Assembly (NCBI GenBank): GCA_017436865.1
Contig: JAFSCH010000112.1
Coordinates: 1 to 38,717, forward strand
Source: Lachnospiraceae bacterium
Lineage (GTDB): Bacteria > Bacillota > Clostridia > Lachnospirales > Lachnospiraceae
Direction of reading: 5' to 3'
Length of the DNA: 38,717 nt
Shown here: positions 7,915-16,725 of the stretch, piece by piece
Position numbering within the stretch: position 1 is the first letter of the stretch
Layout of the letters: every line of letters starts with the position of its first letter
The notes under the pieces: model-generated
The model's database searches: none
Told to the model about the DNA's origin: nothing
What the model saw: only the letters and a program-made list of their open reading frames with translations
Translations under genes and position numbers: made by a program

Positions 7915-10104
7915 ATGGAAATAATCAACCAAACAAACAGGACGCTTCTGTTGGATGTCATTAATCCACAAATGCCAGACTTGCTTACCATGATAGGTGA
8001 TGTAAAGGGGATTGACAGTCTGGATGATGACAAGATGAAAGAAATTAATCAGTTCTTAGAGTGCCACAGCTATGAAGAGGTGGAACGCAAGTTCCAGCCG
8101 GTAGTATGGTCATTCTTTGACGCAAATTCTCAGTCGGTAAAGTATACGCTTGAGAAGCCGGAGAACATACCGGATTCTATGCTGACACCGATTAATATTA
8201 ATGAATTTGAGAATTTCCAGAAGGCAGTGCTGTCTGTTATGCAGTCCAGAAAAGCACAGGGACTACTCAACGTAGAGTTTGGGTTTGAGAAGATGCTGGA
8301 GATGATATCGCCGAAAAAGGTAATGGATGATATTAAGCAGGTGCGAAAGGAAATCCAGTATAACTATAAGAAATTTGCAGAATTAGAGGATGGAGATCCA
8401 CAGAAGCTGGATTTAGGAGATAAGCTGAATCTGCTGTTTGAGGATGCAAGCAAGAATTATAACAATATTATGGCAATGCTGCCTCTTGCAATCGAGGATA
8501 TTAAGACAAGATTGTTATTAGGCGGTGGAGAACAGGTTAATGATGGGCAGGATATTGTGCCTGGATATCTGTCTCTGGGCGATAACGGAGAATTAAAGGT
8601 ATTAGAGGCGCCAAAGGCAGATACAACAGCGTTGGTAACTCTGGATGATAATGTAAATACGGGATTGATGGAGGTAATCAAGGAGGATTATCAGGCGGTC
8701 AATGACCAACATAACGATTATGTGGAGAGTCTGGTTGTACGTACCTTCTGTCCATTGGCATCCACACAGCAGACAGCCATTGATGTAGAAACAGAGGTAG
8801 CCAATTATAACAGCTATTTGGAATTCTACCGGACATCGAAGGATAACTTTATTAAGGTCGTAAAGCCTTTGTTGGAAAAATTGCTTGGAATCAGAATGTT
8901 TTTTGACCAGTATAAGACCAAGAAAAAGGGCATGAAGCCGGCATTGCTGATTGCGAATGTTTCACCGGAAATGATTGCAAAGAGTTCTTATATGCCACGA
9001 TTGATTACTTATCTGAATACCACAAACGGCAAAAATAACTTCCATGATACCATCTGGTATGCTATTTACCCGAATGTTTCGTGGAGTCAGAATGTAACCA
9101 ATAAGATACAGAGAGAACGTTTCAAGGGTAATGTGAAGAAGGTCAGTACAGATGTATATAGCATGGAAGCACTTGCTACTCTTATGGATGTCTTTAAGGA
9201 GTATCGTGTAGAAACCTTCTTCTCATTTGAAAATCGTGAAGAAACCACCTTTAATGCATTGGCGGCAGAAGGCATTGATAAGGCAATCGAAAAGTGTAAG
9301 CCATTGATGGGTAAGCCATATAGCGAGTTCGCGATTCCGGTATTGCCGAACTTTACGGTGATTCCTAAGAATAAGTCAGGAGTCATTCTGGACAGCAGGA
9401 TGAAGGTATCTGAGAGCAAGGGGGCTGAATTATCAGATGCAAAAGAGGATATTATGCGGCTCTGGATAGAGGGTGTTTATATCAATGGAGCATATGTGGC
9501 AGCAGGCTTCCGTGCAGCTTGTCAGTGTCCGGAATTCTTAAAGGATCATTTTACGAAGGCAAAAGCACTAACAGACTTGGAGCTTCCGGGGGTTCGATTT
9601 GATATTGAAGCAGGTAATAATTCCTTAATGGCGTATACAACTATGCCAAAGGAAATCACAGGCTTTACCAATAGCATAAAGGCACAGATTAATCAGAAGA
9701 ATTTTGGCTGGATCTTTGCTTCCGAGAATGCTTCCCTGAATGGAGAAAATATTACCAATATTTCGGTTTATAAGGCAAGAAATCTTCTGTATGATTCAGA
9801 AAAATCTTCCTATGAACCGGTATATAAGACACAGGTAACAACCTATATCGAGAGAATTCTCAGATATGTAACAGGTGATTTCAAAGAGGATAATATTAAG
9901 AACTTCTTCTCGAATAATCCACAGAGCCAAAAGAGTAAATGGCTTGCAAAGAAGGAATGCGTCAATGCCATTATTACAGAGGGCGATAATCTTGATTACA
10001 CCATTGATGATGCAAATGGAGTCTGTGAATTAACGTTATCCTTTAATGGAAGTCCAAGAAATTTGGAGGTTCAAATCAATCGTTTGACTTCAAATATATC
10101 CTAA
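7915..10104 (+). CDS. Large contractile-sheath-like protein, possible TssB-TssC fusion
   Basis: The 729-aa protein starts at the ATG after GGGAGTGGG. Its first ~220 residues resemble TssB in pattern: MPDLLTMIGD, KFQPV, then LNVEFGFEKMLEMISPKKV, like the phrase in TssB in which hydrophobic residues precede DFSPxxV. A low-complexity linker follows. The remaining ~480 residues have the length and features of TssC: repeated motifs near NYNSYLEF, a glycine-rich core with IEGVYINGAYVAAGFRAA, and a C-terminal region RILRYVTGDF ending in an amphipathic strand (LEVQINRL). TssB and TssC normally form the contractile sheath around the tube as two proteins. Position directly before two tube-like genes supports the role. 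The assignment rests on pattern and context, not on an alignment. Confidence 0.6.
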   Translation: MEIINQTNRTLLLDVINPQMPDLLTMIGDVKGIDSLDDDKMKEINQFLECHSYEEVERKFQPVVWSFFDANSQSVKYTLEKPENIPDSMLTPININEFENFQKAVLSVMQSRKAQGLLNVEFGFEKMLEMISPKKVMDDIKQVRKEIQYNYKKFAELEDGDPQKLDLGDKLNLLFEDASKNYNNIMAMLPLAIEDIKTRLLLGGGEQVNDGQDIVPGYLSLGDNGELKVLEAPKADTTALVTLDDNVNTGLMEVIKEDYQAVNDQHNDYVESLVVRTFCPLASTQQTAIDVETEVANYNSYLEFYRTSKDNFIKVVKPLLEKLLGIRMFFDQYKTKKKGMKPALLIANVSPEMIAKSSYMPRLITYLNTTNGKNNFHDTIWYAIYPNVSWSQNVTNKIQRERFKGNVKKVSTDVYSMEALATLMDVFKEYRVETFFSFENREETTFNALAAEGIDKAIEKCKPLMGKPYSEFAIPVLPNFTVIPKNKSGVILDSRMKVSESKGAELSDAKEDIMRLWIEGVYINGAYVAAGFRAACQCPEFLKDHFTKAKALTDLELPGVRFDIEAGNNSLMAYTTMPKEITGFTNSIKAQINQKNFGWIFASENASLNGENITNISVYKARNLLYDSEKSSYEPVYKTQVTTYIERILRYVTGDFKEDNIKNFFSNNPQSQKSKWLAKKECVNAIITEGDNLDYTIDDANGVCELTLSFNGSPRNLEVQINRLTSNIS

Positions 10105-10136
10105 TCACACAAAGAAAATGAATGGAGGAAAAGAGT

Positions 10137-10562
10137 ATGGGTTTCAGATTGACAATTGATGGTTCTGGACCGGTAAATCTGAGTGAAAAGTGCATTACCA
10201 ATGTGAAGTTTCACTCTGAGATTCCGGCAGATTCAAATGCAAGGGCAACTGACAATGGTGCAGCCATTGAGATTTGGGGAAAAATGTTGTTTTCTCTAGG
10301 AGCCGAAGAGCAGGATTCTACAATTAACCTTGCAAAATGGAGTGTGGTACCAAGTGATTCAGCAGATTCCTACCGTAAGGTTCAGGTAGATGTTGTGGCA
10401 GCAGGACAGATTGTTCGTTCCTTTACGTTACCAAATGCCTTCGTGATGGCATATAGTGAGGAACAGGATGATGAAAGCGGTGTAGGAACCTTCTATCTGC
10501 ATGTAAAGCAGAAGAAGGACTTAACAAGTGCGACTGCTATTGAAGGCGGATTCAGCCAGTAA
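10137..10562 (+). CDS. Hcp/tail-tube-like protein, copy 1
   Basis: The 141-aa beta-rich protein is a close paralogue of the next gene. Both share the core VKFxxEIPxDSNAR, then EIxGK, a central WSxVPxD and a C-terminal GTFxxxxKQKKD. Size and beta content fit an Hcp (TssD) or phage tail-tube subunit, which stacks into hexameric rings inside the sheath. The start at 10137 has GGAGG 8 bases upstream; the upstream ATG at 10122 would overlap that ribosome site. Strong ribosome sites on both copies fit a high-level structural protein. Similar proteins may carry misleading database names, so structure-based searching would be more reliable than name transfer. Confidence 0.65.
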   Translation: MGFRLTIDGSGPVNLSEKCITNVKFHSEIPADSNARATDNGAAIEIWGKMLFSLGAEEQDSTINLAKWSVVPSDSADSYRKVQVDVVAAGQIVRSFTLPNAFVMAYSEEQDDESGVGTFYLHVKQKKDLTSATAIEGGFSQ

Positions 10563-10576
10563 AGGAGGGATAAGGT

Positions 10577-11005
10577 ATGTCATTAATTGTAAAAGTAGAT
10601 GGTCTGGATTCTTTTGAAGTTTCCAAGGAATGTGTACAGAAGGTAAAATTCCAAACAGAAATCCCTCAGGATTCCAATGCAAGAACAAAGGACGTAGGAT
10701 GCTCCTTGGAGATCACCGGTAAGATTCTGGTTGCCACAGATGGTGATCCATTTGACAGTACAAGACAGCTGGCACTGTGGTCTATGGTTCCCGCAGAGGA
10801 TGCGGCAGCTTACCGCCAGGTTACGGTAGAAATCGTAGAAGCAGGCTTAATTGAACGAAAGTATTCGTTCCCAAGAGCATTTGTTGTGGATTATAAGGAA
10901 GAGTATGGTAATACGGACGGAATCGGAACCTTCCGAATCTTAATCAAGCAGAAGAAGGATAAGCTGGATCTTGTATCTGTAGACGGCGGATATGCTGGTG
11001 CCTGA
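10577..11005 (+). CDS. Hcp/tail-tube-like protein, copy 2
   Basis: The 142-aa protein aligns along its whole length with copy 1, with roughly half the residues shared by eye. Conserved positions include KVKFQTEIPQDSNAR, a hydrophobic strand, WSMVPAEDAAAYRQV, the SFPRAF strand and IKQKKDKLD. AAAGGAGGG lies 8 bases before the ATG, the best ribosome site in this part. Two diverged copies in tandem suggest that one forms the tube and the other a cap, tip or alternative tube protein; which is which is unknown. A perfect hairpin directly follows the stop codon. Confidence 0.65.
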   Translation: MSLIVKVDGLDSFEVSKECVQKVKFQTEIPQDSNARTKDVGCSLEITGKILVATDGDPFDSTRQLALWSMVPAEDAAAYRQVTVEIVEAGLIERKYSFPRAFVVDYKEEYGNTDGIGTFRILIKQKKDKLDLVSVDGGYAGA

Positions 11006-11018
11006 TGTTATTTAGCCC

Positions 11019-11050
11019 GGAGGCACGTCTGTAGAGGACGTGCCTCCTTT
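11019..11050 (+). terminator. Perfect 11-bp hairpin after the tube genes, probably a partial terminator or mRNA stabiliser
   Basis: GGAGGCACGTC at 11019-11029 pairs perfectly with GACGTGCCTCC at 11037-11047 over a 7-nt loop. Only TTT follows, so termination is likely incomplete. Position after two tube genes and before the chaperone and regulatory genes suggests it keeps tube mRNA high relative to the downstream genes. Confidence 0.65.
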
Positions 11051-11125
11051 GAAATATCTTTATTCCGAAGATTTTACTCATTCCAAAGTGAGATTTTGGG
11101 AATGAAGATAACAGGAGGGGAGCAC

Positions 11126-11572
11126 ATGGAGAGACGAGAAGACTTATATAGGATTCTGGGAGTATCAGAAAAAGCAACGGAAAATGAAATAAAGCAGGCA
11201 TATCGTAAGCTTGCCAAAAAGTATCATCCTGATTCACATCCCGGAGATAAGGAATGTGAGAGAAGATTTCAGGAAATCAGCGAAGCCTATAGCGTATTAA
11301 GTGACTCGGAAAAAAGGAAGCAATATGACTCACAAAAGCAGGAAGAGTCAAGAGGACAAGCTGCCAATGCAAATTCAGGCAAAAAGCAGGAAACAGGAAA
11401 CTCGCAATATTCTAGTGTTGACTTTGAAAATGTATACAAATCGTTTGAACAATTCTTCGGATTTAATCCAGATTCAAAGGATATCACAAATGAAAAGAAA
11501 TTAAATCCAAAATCGGGAAATCCGCTGGATACAACAGATATGTTTGAACGGTTTATGGGAATAAAGAGGTAA
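11126..11572 (+). CDS. J-domain protein (short DnaJ-like co-chaperone)
   Basis: The 148-aa protein begins with a full J domain (residues about 5-70): [20 protein letters not shown], the HPD motif in KKYHPDSH, and [13 protein letters not shown]. It then becomes polar, without the zinc-finger or C-terminal substrate domains of full DnaJ. J proteins stimulate Hsp70 ATPases. An 871-aa Hsp70-like protein is encoded at 17595 in the same cluster, so it probably works with that partner rather than with general DnaK; this is inference. The start at 11126 has GGAGGGG 7 bases upstream. Confidence 0.88.
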   Translation: MERREDLYRILGVSEKATENEIKQAYRKLAKKYHPDSHPGDKECERRFQEISEAYSVLSDSEKRKQYDSQKQEESRGQAANANSGKKQETGNSQYSSVDFENVYKSFEQFFGFNPDSKDITNEKKLNPKSGNPLDTTDMFERFMGIKR

Positions 11573-11575
11573 GCT

Positions 11576-12124
11576 ATGGGGAAACAGATGGATAGGGTAA
11601 TAGACAGAATCATTGCGGTGCTGCTTCTCATTATGGCAGTGCTGATAGGAATTGCCGTAGGAATACAAAATGCATGGCGCTGGATTGTTATGATTGTCGC
11701 GATAGCAATCGCACATTGGCTGTGGTCATGCAGGAAGGAAAAAAGAAATGAGAATAGTATGACGGAAGAATTTCAGCCGCCAAAAGATACTGTGACAGAG
11801 CTGGTACTACTGGCAGAGGATAACACAAGGCTTGCAACATGGGGGCTATACGGGAAAAACGGTCTGGTAATAGGGCGTGATGTAGGGGAGAATCAGGTAT
11901 CTGTCAATCTGGAAGAAACGACCTATGCAAGTATGATAGATGTGGAGCATGCAGTACTCAATTACTCAGGAGATGCCTGGTATATCGAAGATATTTCCGA
12001 GAAAAACGGTATTAGTGTACAGAAAGCGGATGGAAGAAGGTACAAGCTGGCTTATGGAAAGCCTTGCAAAGTGGAATACGGTGATATTATCTATGTTGCA
12101 TTAACCCGTTTGCAGGTGCTTTAG
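11576..12124 (+). CDS. Membrane protein with cytoplasmic FHA domain
   Basis: The 182-aa protein has two adjacent membrane helices at about residues 10-50, then an FHA domain with VIGRD near the start and AVLNYSG, YIEDISEKNGISV in the core. FHA domains bind phosphothreonine. The gene starts 4 bases after the J-protein stop, so the two are translationally coupled. Together with the PP2C phosphatase downstream it suggests control by Thr phosphorylation, as in the Fha1/PpkA/PppA circuit of some T6SS. No kinase is visible in this window. Confidence 0.85.
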   Translation: MGKQMDRVIDRIIAVLLLIMAVLIGIAVGIQNAWRWIVMIVAIAIAHWLWSCRKEKRNENSMTEEFQPPKDTVTELVLLAEDNTRLATWGLYGKNGLVIGRDVGENQVSVNLEETTYASMIDVEHAVLNYSGDAWYIEDISEKNGISVQKADGRRYKLAYGKPCKVEYGDIIYVALTRLQVL

Positions 12125-12156
12125 AGATAACATAAAAATATAAGGATGGTGGGGAA

Positions 12157-12678
12157 ATGGCAGAATCAAATTTAATACGTTGTCAGAATGGACACATGTT
12201 CAGTAAGAAGAGATATGGTACAGTTTGTCCATATTGCAATATCGAAACGGCAACACCGGAAAAGAAGGAAGTACATAAAACAGAGATGGAGCTGGAAGAG
12301 GAATTATTCAGAGAGGATGTAAAGCCTGTATGTGGGTGGCTGGTCTGTATCTCAGGTCCACGTCAAGGGAAGGATTATAAAATTGTTCAGGGAAAGAATT
12401 TCATAGGTCGTGCAGATGATATGGATATACAGATTCTTGGTGATAATGAAATCTCAAGAAGGAATCATGCCATTATTGTATTTGACCCTAAGAAAAAAGA
12501 AACCGTTTTGTTACCGGGGGACTCGAATGGCTTGGTGTATTGGAATGATTGTGCTGTCTATACACCTACACCATTAAATTCCTATGACAAGATAGAGCTG
12601 GGAAAATCAACCTTTGCCTTTCTTCCGTTTTGTGGAAACCATTTTATGTGGGGAGAGAAGGAAAACAGCGAAGATTAA
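12157..12678 (+). CDS. Zinc-ribbon plus FHA domain protein
   Basis: The 173-aa protein begins with a likely zinc ribbon: RCQNGHMFSKKRYGTVCPYC, with Cys/His ligands spaced CxxGH...CPYC. The FHA domain from about residue 60 has IGRADDMDI, SRRNHAIIVFD and a SNGLVYWNDC region. It is soluble, with no membrane segments. It is a second phosphothreonine reader in the cluster and may recognise a different partner than the membrane FHA protein. GGTGGGGAA lies just before the ATG. Confidence 0.85.
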   Translation: MAESNLIRCQNGHMFSKKRYGTVCPYCNIETATPEKKEVHKTEMELEEELFREDVKPVCGWLVCISGPRQGKDYKIVQGKNFIGRADDMDIQILGDNEISRRNHAIIVFDPKKKETVLLPGDSNGLVYWNDCAVYTPTPLNSYDKIELGKSTFAFLPFCGNHFMWGEKENSED

Positions 12679-12698
12679 AAAATAGGATGGGGAGAAGA

Positions 12699-13547
12699 AT
12701 GATATCAGAGGTAGCTTATTATAGCAGCATTGTATTAGGTGGCATAATTGTAATCTTAGAGCTGATAAAAATACTATGTAGTTCTTCAGACAGACAGGTG
12801 AGAAAACAGCTGGATATAGGATCATGTATGACCATTGGAAGCAGAGAGGTACAGGAGGATCAGTTTAACTATCTGACAACGGAAGCAGGAGTTATGGCAG
12901 TACTGGCAGATGGTGCGGGCAAGACCTTTGGAGGAAGAATAGCAAGCAGGATTGCAGTTCAGACTTGTACAGAGATATTTGAGGACTATAATGCCTTCAA
13001 TAACCCGCAATATTTTTTCCGAAAGGCATTTCACTGTGCAAACAAAGAGATTTTGAAAGCAGTAGGAGATGAGAATCGAGGAACAGCAAGTGCCGGCTGT
13101 GTATTAATACGAAATAAATATCTGTATTATGCGGTTGTAGGGAATGTAAAGGTCTGTGTGTTTCGTGAAAATGCATTAGTACCGGTGTCAACCGGACATA
13201 CCATAGCAGTGCTTGCAGAGCAAAGATTTCAGGAAGGGAAAATAGCTCGTGAGGAGGCTTTAAGCCTGCTTGCAAACCACAGATTGTATAATTGTCTGGG
13301 GAAGGATGATTTTAAAGATATTGAATATTTTGATGCTCCAATCAGGCTTAAGAAAAATGATATTGTGGTTTTGATGAGTGATGGAGTATATGAGTTGTTA
13401 GGGTATAAGGAATTAGAAACTATATTGGGGAAAGAGCAGACTTGTCAACAGAAGGCATTTGAGATTATTGAGATGGTAAATCAAGATGCATCCAAACAGA
13501 AGGATAATGCCAGTATACTGTTAATAAGTGTGGGGACGGAGTTATAG
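12699..13547 (+). CDS. PP2C-family Ser/Thr protein phosphatase, membrane-anchored
   Basis: The 282-aa protein has one N-terminal membrane helix (IVLGGIIVILELIKIL), then a PP2C domain with SREVQEDQF, LADGAGKTFGG, NRGTASAGC, VGNVKVCVF, MSDGVYELL and KDNASILL. The Asp residues that bind the two metal ions (in QEDQ, ADGAG, MSDG and KDNAS) are present, so activity is expected. It probably removes phosphate from the target of the FHA proteins. The start at 12699 is chosen because GGGGAG is just upstream and earlier in-frame starts lie inside the FHA gene. Overlap with neighbouring genes shows tight coupling. Confidence 0.88.
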   Translation: MISEVAYYSSIVLGGIIVILELIKILCSSSDRQVRKQLDIGSCMTIGSREVQEDQFNYLTTEAGVMAVLADGAGKTFGGRIASRIAVQTCTEIFEDYNAFNNPQYFFRKAFHCANKEILKAVGDENRGTASAGCVLIRNKYLYYAVVGNVKVCVFRENALVPVSTGHTIAVLAEQRFQEGKIAREEALSLLANHRLYNCLGKDDFKDIEYFDAPIRLKKNDIVVLMSDGVYELLGYKELETILGKEQTCQQKAFEIIEMVNQDASKQKDNASILLISVGTEL

Positions 13548-13549
13548 GC

Positions 13550-15412
13550 ATGAGAAAGCAAAATTCAGAATTTTTGACAGCATTTACATCAGAGGCGAGT
13601 AAAGACATTAAGAACACCGATTATTTTGGATTTGTAGAATTGGATGATTATGCATGTTACGTTATTGCAGATGGAATAGATGACCAACTGGATGCAGTAA
13701 GTGCAAGACTGGCGGTGGAAGCGGTTGTTTCGACATTTTCAGAGGCACCGTCCATGAGCAGAAGGGCAATGAAGCGATGCCTATATGCAGCTAATAGAGC
13801 ACTTTTGGAAGCAAAGAGTAAAATGAAGCTGAAGGCATCCATAATCGTGGTACTTACTAATTATGCAAAAATGAGATATGGACAGGCTGGAAACATCCGA
13901 CTTCGCTTATATCGTGACGGTTTTTTGAAGGTACAGACAACAGACCAGTCATTAACCATGGATTTAGTCAGAGAAGAAAAAGTACCAAAGGATAAGGTGG
14001 CAGTTCATGAAGAACGAAATAATCTATATGCGTATTTGGGGCAGGAAAAAGATTTCAAGCCATATATATCCGGGAAAATAAAGCTGACCAATGCAGATGC
14101 CTTAGCTCTTTATACCAGAGATGTGTGGCAGCATATCGATGAGGGGGAAATAGGCGATGTATTTGCCGAGGCAGGCAATGAGCCAACTGAAACAGTAAAC
14201 TGTATCGAGGAATTGCTGTTATCCAGACAACCTAAAGATTTGAATAAATACACACTGGCAGTGGTGTTTATAAATAAAGTGTTTGTAGACCCAAACAGAA
14301 AGCGAAAGCTGAAAAGATTCCTGATGGCGTTGCTCCCAATTATGGTGATGGTAGTAACCATTAGTGTGGTTCTGTTTGTTCGCCATAAGAAGCAGGAGGA
14401 AAAAAGGGAAAAGCTGCAGACCTATTATACAGATACCATAGAGTACATACAGATGAACAATTATATCAGAGCGCAGGAGTGCTGTAAGGAGGCATGCAAT
14501 CTCGCAGAAGAGTTAAAAGATAAGAAGCGCACAGAGGAACTAGGGAATTATCAGAAGCTGATAGAAGCTGTCATGACAGCAGAAGATCAGCTCGACAAGG
14601 AAGAATATGTTGAGGCACAAAGCTCTTATCAGAATGCCGCAAAGCGTGCAAAATATGCAGACAATCTGGGAACAGAATATATTAATAACCGCTTGGAACA
14701 GACCGCTGATTATATATCGGTGTATGATTTTATCTATCTTGGAGATACTCTGGTGCTCAATCAGCAGTTCGAGGAAGCAGAGGAGATGTATCTGGAAGCG
14801 AAAACGCTTGCAACAAGAACGTATTTTGATGAAGGGCGGACAACAGCAATAGAGGCATTGGAAAAGCTGTACGAACAGCAGAAGGAACAGGCAGAAGCTG
14901 AAAATGAGGTAATGCAGGAGCAGTTGTCAAAGGAGCAGTCAGCGGCTAATTATATGACACAAGGGGATGGAGCTTATGCACAGGGGGATTATGAAAGCGC
15001 ACAGGTATTCTATACCTCTGCGATACAGACATACGAGGAATTAGGCGCAGAAGTACAAAAGAGTGCAGCAACAGATAAGTTGACCGTAGTTCAGAATAAG
15101 CTTTCCGAAAGGGAAGAAAAGCTGAGTGAGGCAGACGAGTATATGCAGCAGGCAGAAGAAATGCTCAATGCAGGAGATTATACGAGTGCAGAAAAGTATT
15201 ATCTTCTGGCAAAGGACATCTTTGCATCGGAAAAGTCTGAGGACAAGCTTGCTGAAGTGGAACGTAGGCTTGAGGTCGTGGACATTAAGGAAGGAGAGCT
15301 TGAAGAGATTATTGCTCAAATTCAGGAAAATCAACAGCTTGCACAGCTACAGCTTACGGTAGAACAGCTTATAAAAGTGCAGGAGGAGGCAATGCGAGCG
15401 AAAGAGGAATAG
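13550..15412 (+). CDS. Membrane pseudophosphatase (degenerate PP2C) with TPR/coiled-coil tail
   Basis: The 620-aa protein has a PP2C-like domain in residues 1-240. It keeps VIADGIDD, but the position of the usual SDG motif reads LYTRDVWQ and no DNAS motif is seen, so metal binding is probably lost. One membrane helix lies at about residues 253-275 (ALLPIMVMVVTISVVLF). The remaining 340 residues are helical repeats with TPR-like phrases (GDYESAQVFYTSAIQTYEEL, GDYTSAEKYYLLAKDIF) and long Glu/Gln-rich coiled coils. It likely senses or scaffolds across the membrane and pairs with the active phosphatase 2 bases upstream. Confidence 0.75.
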   Translation: MRKQNSEFLTAFTSEASKDIKNTDYFGFVELDDYACYVIADGIDDQLDAVSARLAVEAVVSTFSEAPSMSRRAMKRCLYAANRALLEAKSKMKLKASIIVVLTNYAKMRYGQAGNIRLRLYRDGFLKVQTTDQSLTMDLVREEKVPKDKVAVHEERNNLYAYLGQEKDFKPYISGKIKLTNADALALYTRDVWQHIDEGEIGDVFAEAGNEPTETVNCIEELLLSRQPKDLNKYTLAVVFINKVFVDPNRKRKLKRFLMALLPIMVMVVTISVVLFVRHKKQEEKREKLQTYYTDTIEYIQMNNYIRAQECCKEACNLAEELKDKKRTEELGNYQKLIEAVMTAEDQLDKEEYVEAQSSYQNAAKRAKYADNLGTEYINNRLEQTADYISVYDFIYLGDTLVLNQQFEEAEEMYLEAKTLATRTYFDEGRTTAIEALEKLYEQQKEQAEAENEVMQEQLSKEQSAANYMTQGDGAYAQGDYESAQVFYTSAIQTYEELGAEVQKSAATDKLTVVQNKLSEREEKLSEADEYMQQAEEMLNAGDYTSAEKYYLLAKDIFASEKSEDKLAEVERRLEVVDIKEGELEEIIAQIQENQQLAQLQLTVEQLIKVQEEAMRAKEE

Positions 15413-15414
15413 CT

Positions 15415-16713
15415 ATGGAGAAAAATACTGATTTTGATATTGAAGCATATATAGATAAGAGAATGATGGAGATTACAGAACTGGAAGAAAGAGTTCTGTA
15501 TAAGGAGATAGTAGGAAATCTGTTAAAGAAGCTGTTTCAATATAGTGAGAATGCTTATCAGGAGCTGGAAGCGCGGGTTTTGGGAGAAGAAAAAGCAAAA
15601 CAAAGTGATTATGCTATTTATTTGAGCATGACAGATATCGCACACTATGATGAAACGGATACCTTCATGTATCCCATGCTGGAAACGGATACGAAAAAGA
15701 AACCGATACCGTGTGAGGATATCTGTAAGGCGGCAAAGGAGAAACAGGAAATAAAGCTGTTTACGGTTTTTTTCAAGGCAAATGCATCTACACTGTATCG
15801 CCTCATACATGAGGAGCGCAGCTTTCAGGGTGTCATACGAACAGAAAAGAGAGAATACAAGGGGACATTCATAGTACGTCAGAATAAGGTATATCAGGAG
15901 ATGATAGAGAAGCTATATGATATCTTTGCCTTGAATTATCAGCCATGGACGACGGTGTGTGAAGCATATCTGATGAAGATGATGGATGTGTATCTGGTGT
16001 CAGCAGAGGATATGAAAAAAGAAGAAACCATACAGGATATACAGGTTGAGTTCGAGGAATATGCAGGAATGGTACATAATGACATGATACCTCTATGGAA
16101 TCTAAAACGATTAAAAGAAAAGACAAGTACCTATCCTGAGCCTGCCATTGATAAGATTAATTACGAGCATCAGATCTTTGCACATCGCTTAGAAAGCGGC
16201 TGTGAATATCTGGTCATGAATACAGATATTGAAATTACGAATATCAGAAGCCTGAATGGTGATTTATATATTACCTGTCCAATGGACAGACCACAGGAAT
16301 GGCACTTATATCAGGTAAATAAGGCAACAGGAAAGGAAAAATATCTATATCCGATTCTGTCTAATGGATATAAGGAGAGCTTTTCCGGCAGTATTACGGA
16401 AATGTATCGAAAAAGCATTAAGACAAAGGCTGAGATGGCACGATTAATCGAGGCGTTTCCAGCCGGTGGCGGACTGGAGTTTCAAGGCTATGAGCTTCAG
16501 GAGAGTGCGCCTGAGGGTTATGAAGAATACAATTACAATATGGACGGATTCATACAGGACGAGATACGTGTTGGAAGCGTACAGCAGGTGTTAATGCTGC
16601 ATTTTAGTCCTAAGAATCCGGAAGATTATCTGAATGAGGATATTATGAGCTTTCTGGTAACACAGGTGCAGAAGATTTTCCCGGAATATCTGTGCATCGG
16701 TAAGCTCGTATAA
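15415..16713 (+). CDS. Conserved cluster protein of unknown function (432 aa)
   Basis: I do not recognise a domain with certainty. The protein is acidic and soluble, without membrane helices. The N-terminal third is helical (EERVLYKEIVGNLLKKLFQY); the middle has a Phe/Lys-rich strand region (TVFFKANASTLYRL); the C-terminus is mixed, with LHFSPKNPEDYLNED and ending FPEYLCIGKLV. It starts 2 bases after the pseudophosphatase and is followed within 12 bases by another unknown protein, so it is probably a structural or assembly part of the system. A baseplate role is possible but only by context. Confidence 0.6.
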   Translation: MEKNTDFDIEAYIDKRMMEITELEERVLYKEIVGNLLKKLFQYSENAYQELEARVLGEEKAKQSDYAIYLSMTDIAHYDETDTFMYPMLETDTKKKPIPCEDICKAAKEKQEIKLFTVFFKANASTLYRLIHEERSFQGVIRTEKREYKGTFIVRQNKVYQEMIEKLYDIFALNYQPWTTVCEAYLMKMMDVYLVSAEDMKKEETIQDIQVEFEEYAGMVHNDMIPLWNLKRLKEKTSTYPEPAIDKINYEHQIFAHRLESGCEYLVMNTDIEITNIRSLNGDLYITCPMDRPQEWHLYQVNKATGKEKYLYPILSNGYKESFSGSITEMYRKSIKTKAEMARLIEAFPAGGGLEFQGYELQESAPEGYEEYNYNMDGFIQDEIRVGSVQQVLMLHFSPKNPEDYLNEDIMSFLVTQVQKIFPEYLCIGKLV

Positions 16714-16725
16714 GGAGGAAACAGT

